From contig NZ_KZ119600.1 in NCBI RefSeq assembly GCF_002153425.1, positions 967,714-1,031,713 on the forward strand: DNA of 64,000 nucleotides, written 5' to 3'. Origin of the DNA: Litchfieldia alkalitelluris. Its GTDB lineage: Bacteria; Bacillota; Bacilli; Bacillales; Salisediminibacteriaceae. The translations under genes were made by a program, and so were the position numbers. The notes below the pieces were generated by a model that saw only the letters and a list, made by a program, of their open reading frames with translations, had not been told where the DNA came from and ran no database searches. Positions 63,806 through 64,000 of this stretch are shown here, in pieces. Positions within the stretch are counted from its first letter, which is position 1. Every line of letters starts with the position of its first letter.

Positions 63806-64000
63806 TAAAGATAGACAAAAAGAGTTGAAAGGGAAACTCGATAAGGAATTAGTGCCAGTTGTATTTAGTGAAAAAAGTAAAGTTGAAGTTCTTTCACTGA
63901 CACATCCGCAGACACTCCAGGAAAAGTTAAAGGGGTGGTGGAATAAAGACGTAACTATACCATTAATACCAATCGGTGCAGTACTTGTGCTTTTTATTAC
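63798..64000 (+). CDS. probable anti-sigma factor, N-terminal part, cut by window end
   Basis: The first 67 residues from a GTG that overlaps the sigma stop by 8 bases, with AAGGAGTGGAGG upstream. The N-terminus is charged and cytoplasmic; a membrane helix begins at about residue 52 (VTIPLIPIGAVLVLFIT). Position and topology fit an anti-sigma factor for the preceding ECF sigma. Confidence 0.65.
   Translation, partial: MNSKDRQKELKGKLDKELVPVVFSEKSKVEVLSLTHPQTLQEKLKGWWNKDVTIPLIPIGAVLVLFI

Overview
The window reads as chromosomal DNA of a low-G+C Gram-positive bacterium of the Bacillaceae. Ribosome-binding sites are strong (AGGAGG type), GTG and TTG starts are frequent, and the neighbourhoods are Bacillus-like: ECF sigma/anti-sigma pairs, a YkoG/YkoH/YkoI-like module, a preQ1-I riboswitch before queCDE, and Opp-type ABC genes. 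The secreted proteins (GH10 xylanase, OppA, PepSY protein) are very acidic. Together with the plant-polysaccharide genes this suggests an alkaliphilic or halotolerant, xylan-using soil or soda-lake bacillus. The exact genus is an inference and is not proven here.

Layout. 1-11.7 kb: small, mostly single regulators and enzymes (Rpn fragment, SDR, pRiA4b-ORF3 protein, LysR, methyltransferase, an amidase with a tiny partner subunit, TetR + APH-like kinase, MerR). 11.8-21.3 kb: a GH43 enzyme, a 51-bp tandem hairpin array, a YezD/YeiH-like putative sulfate-exporter cluster, a membrane-anchored GH10 xylanase and a GPH-type sugar symporter. 21.9-24.3 kb: a DUF3221 lipoprotein divergent from an ECF sigma/anti-sigma operon, with ECF-type promoters facing both ways. 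24.4-30 kb: a second 51-bp hairpin array, then a sulfite-reduction, siroheme and cysteine operon (sulfite reductase with a broken frame, DUF3906, cobA, sirB, sirC, cysK). 30.4-31.6 kb: an L,D-transpeptidase lipoprotein. 32-43.3 kb: a hexuronate/oligosaccharide island (GH43, six-hairpin glycosidase, Gfo/Idh oxidoreductase, uxaC; LacI regulator; uxaA, uxaB, BASS transporter). 43.8-44.75 kb: a large 52-bp hairpin array. 44.9-51.2 kb: a divergent oligopeptide/glutathione-type ABC system. 51.3-53.9 kb: a two-gene proton-channel/OmpA pair with ZorA/ZorB architecture. 54-55 kb: GH43, followed by a 378-bp MITE-like element. 55.6-58.7 kb: two-component system plus PepSY protein. 59-61.5 kb: cold-shock protein, then riboswitch-controlled queCDE. 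61.7-64 kb: zinc-ribbon protein, membrane protein, guanylate-kinase-like protein, and a second ECF sigma/anti-sigma pair cut by the window end.

How the genes work together. GH10 would cut xylan at the cell surface, the GPH symporter would import the fragments, and three GH43 enzymes without signal peptides would trim them inside. UxaC-UxaB-UxaA would take the uronic acid moieties to 2-keto-3-deoxygluconate. A CG-centred palindrome occurs both at the promoter of the GH43-uxaC operon and between the LacI gene and uxaA, so one LacI-family protein probably controls both; a cre-like site suggests carbon catabolite control as well.

The most unusual content is (a) the ZorA/ZorB-like pair standing without any recognised Zorya effector, and (b) three tandem arrays of unrelated sequence that share one design: a 51-52 bp period in which every unit holds a near-perfect hairpin.
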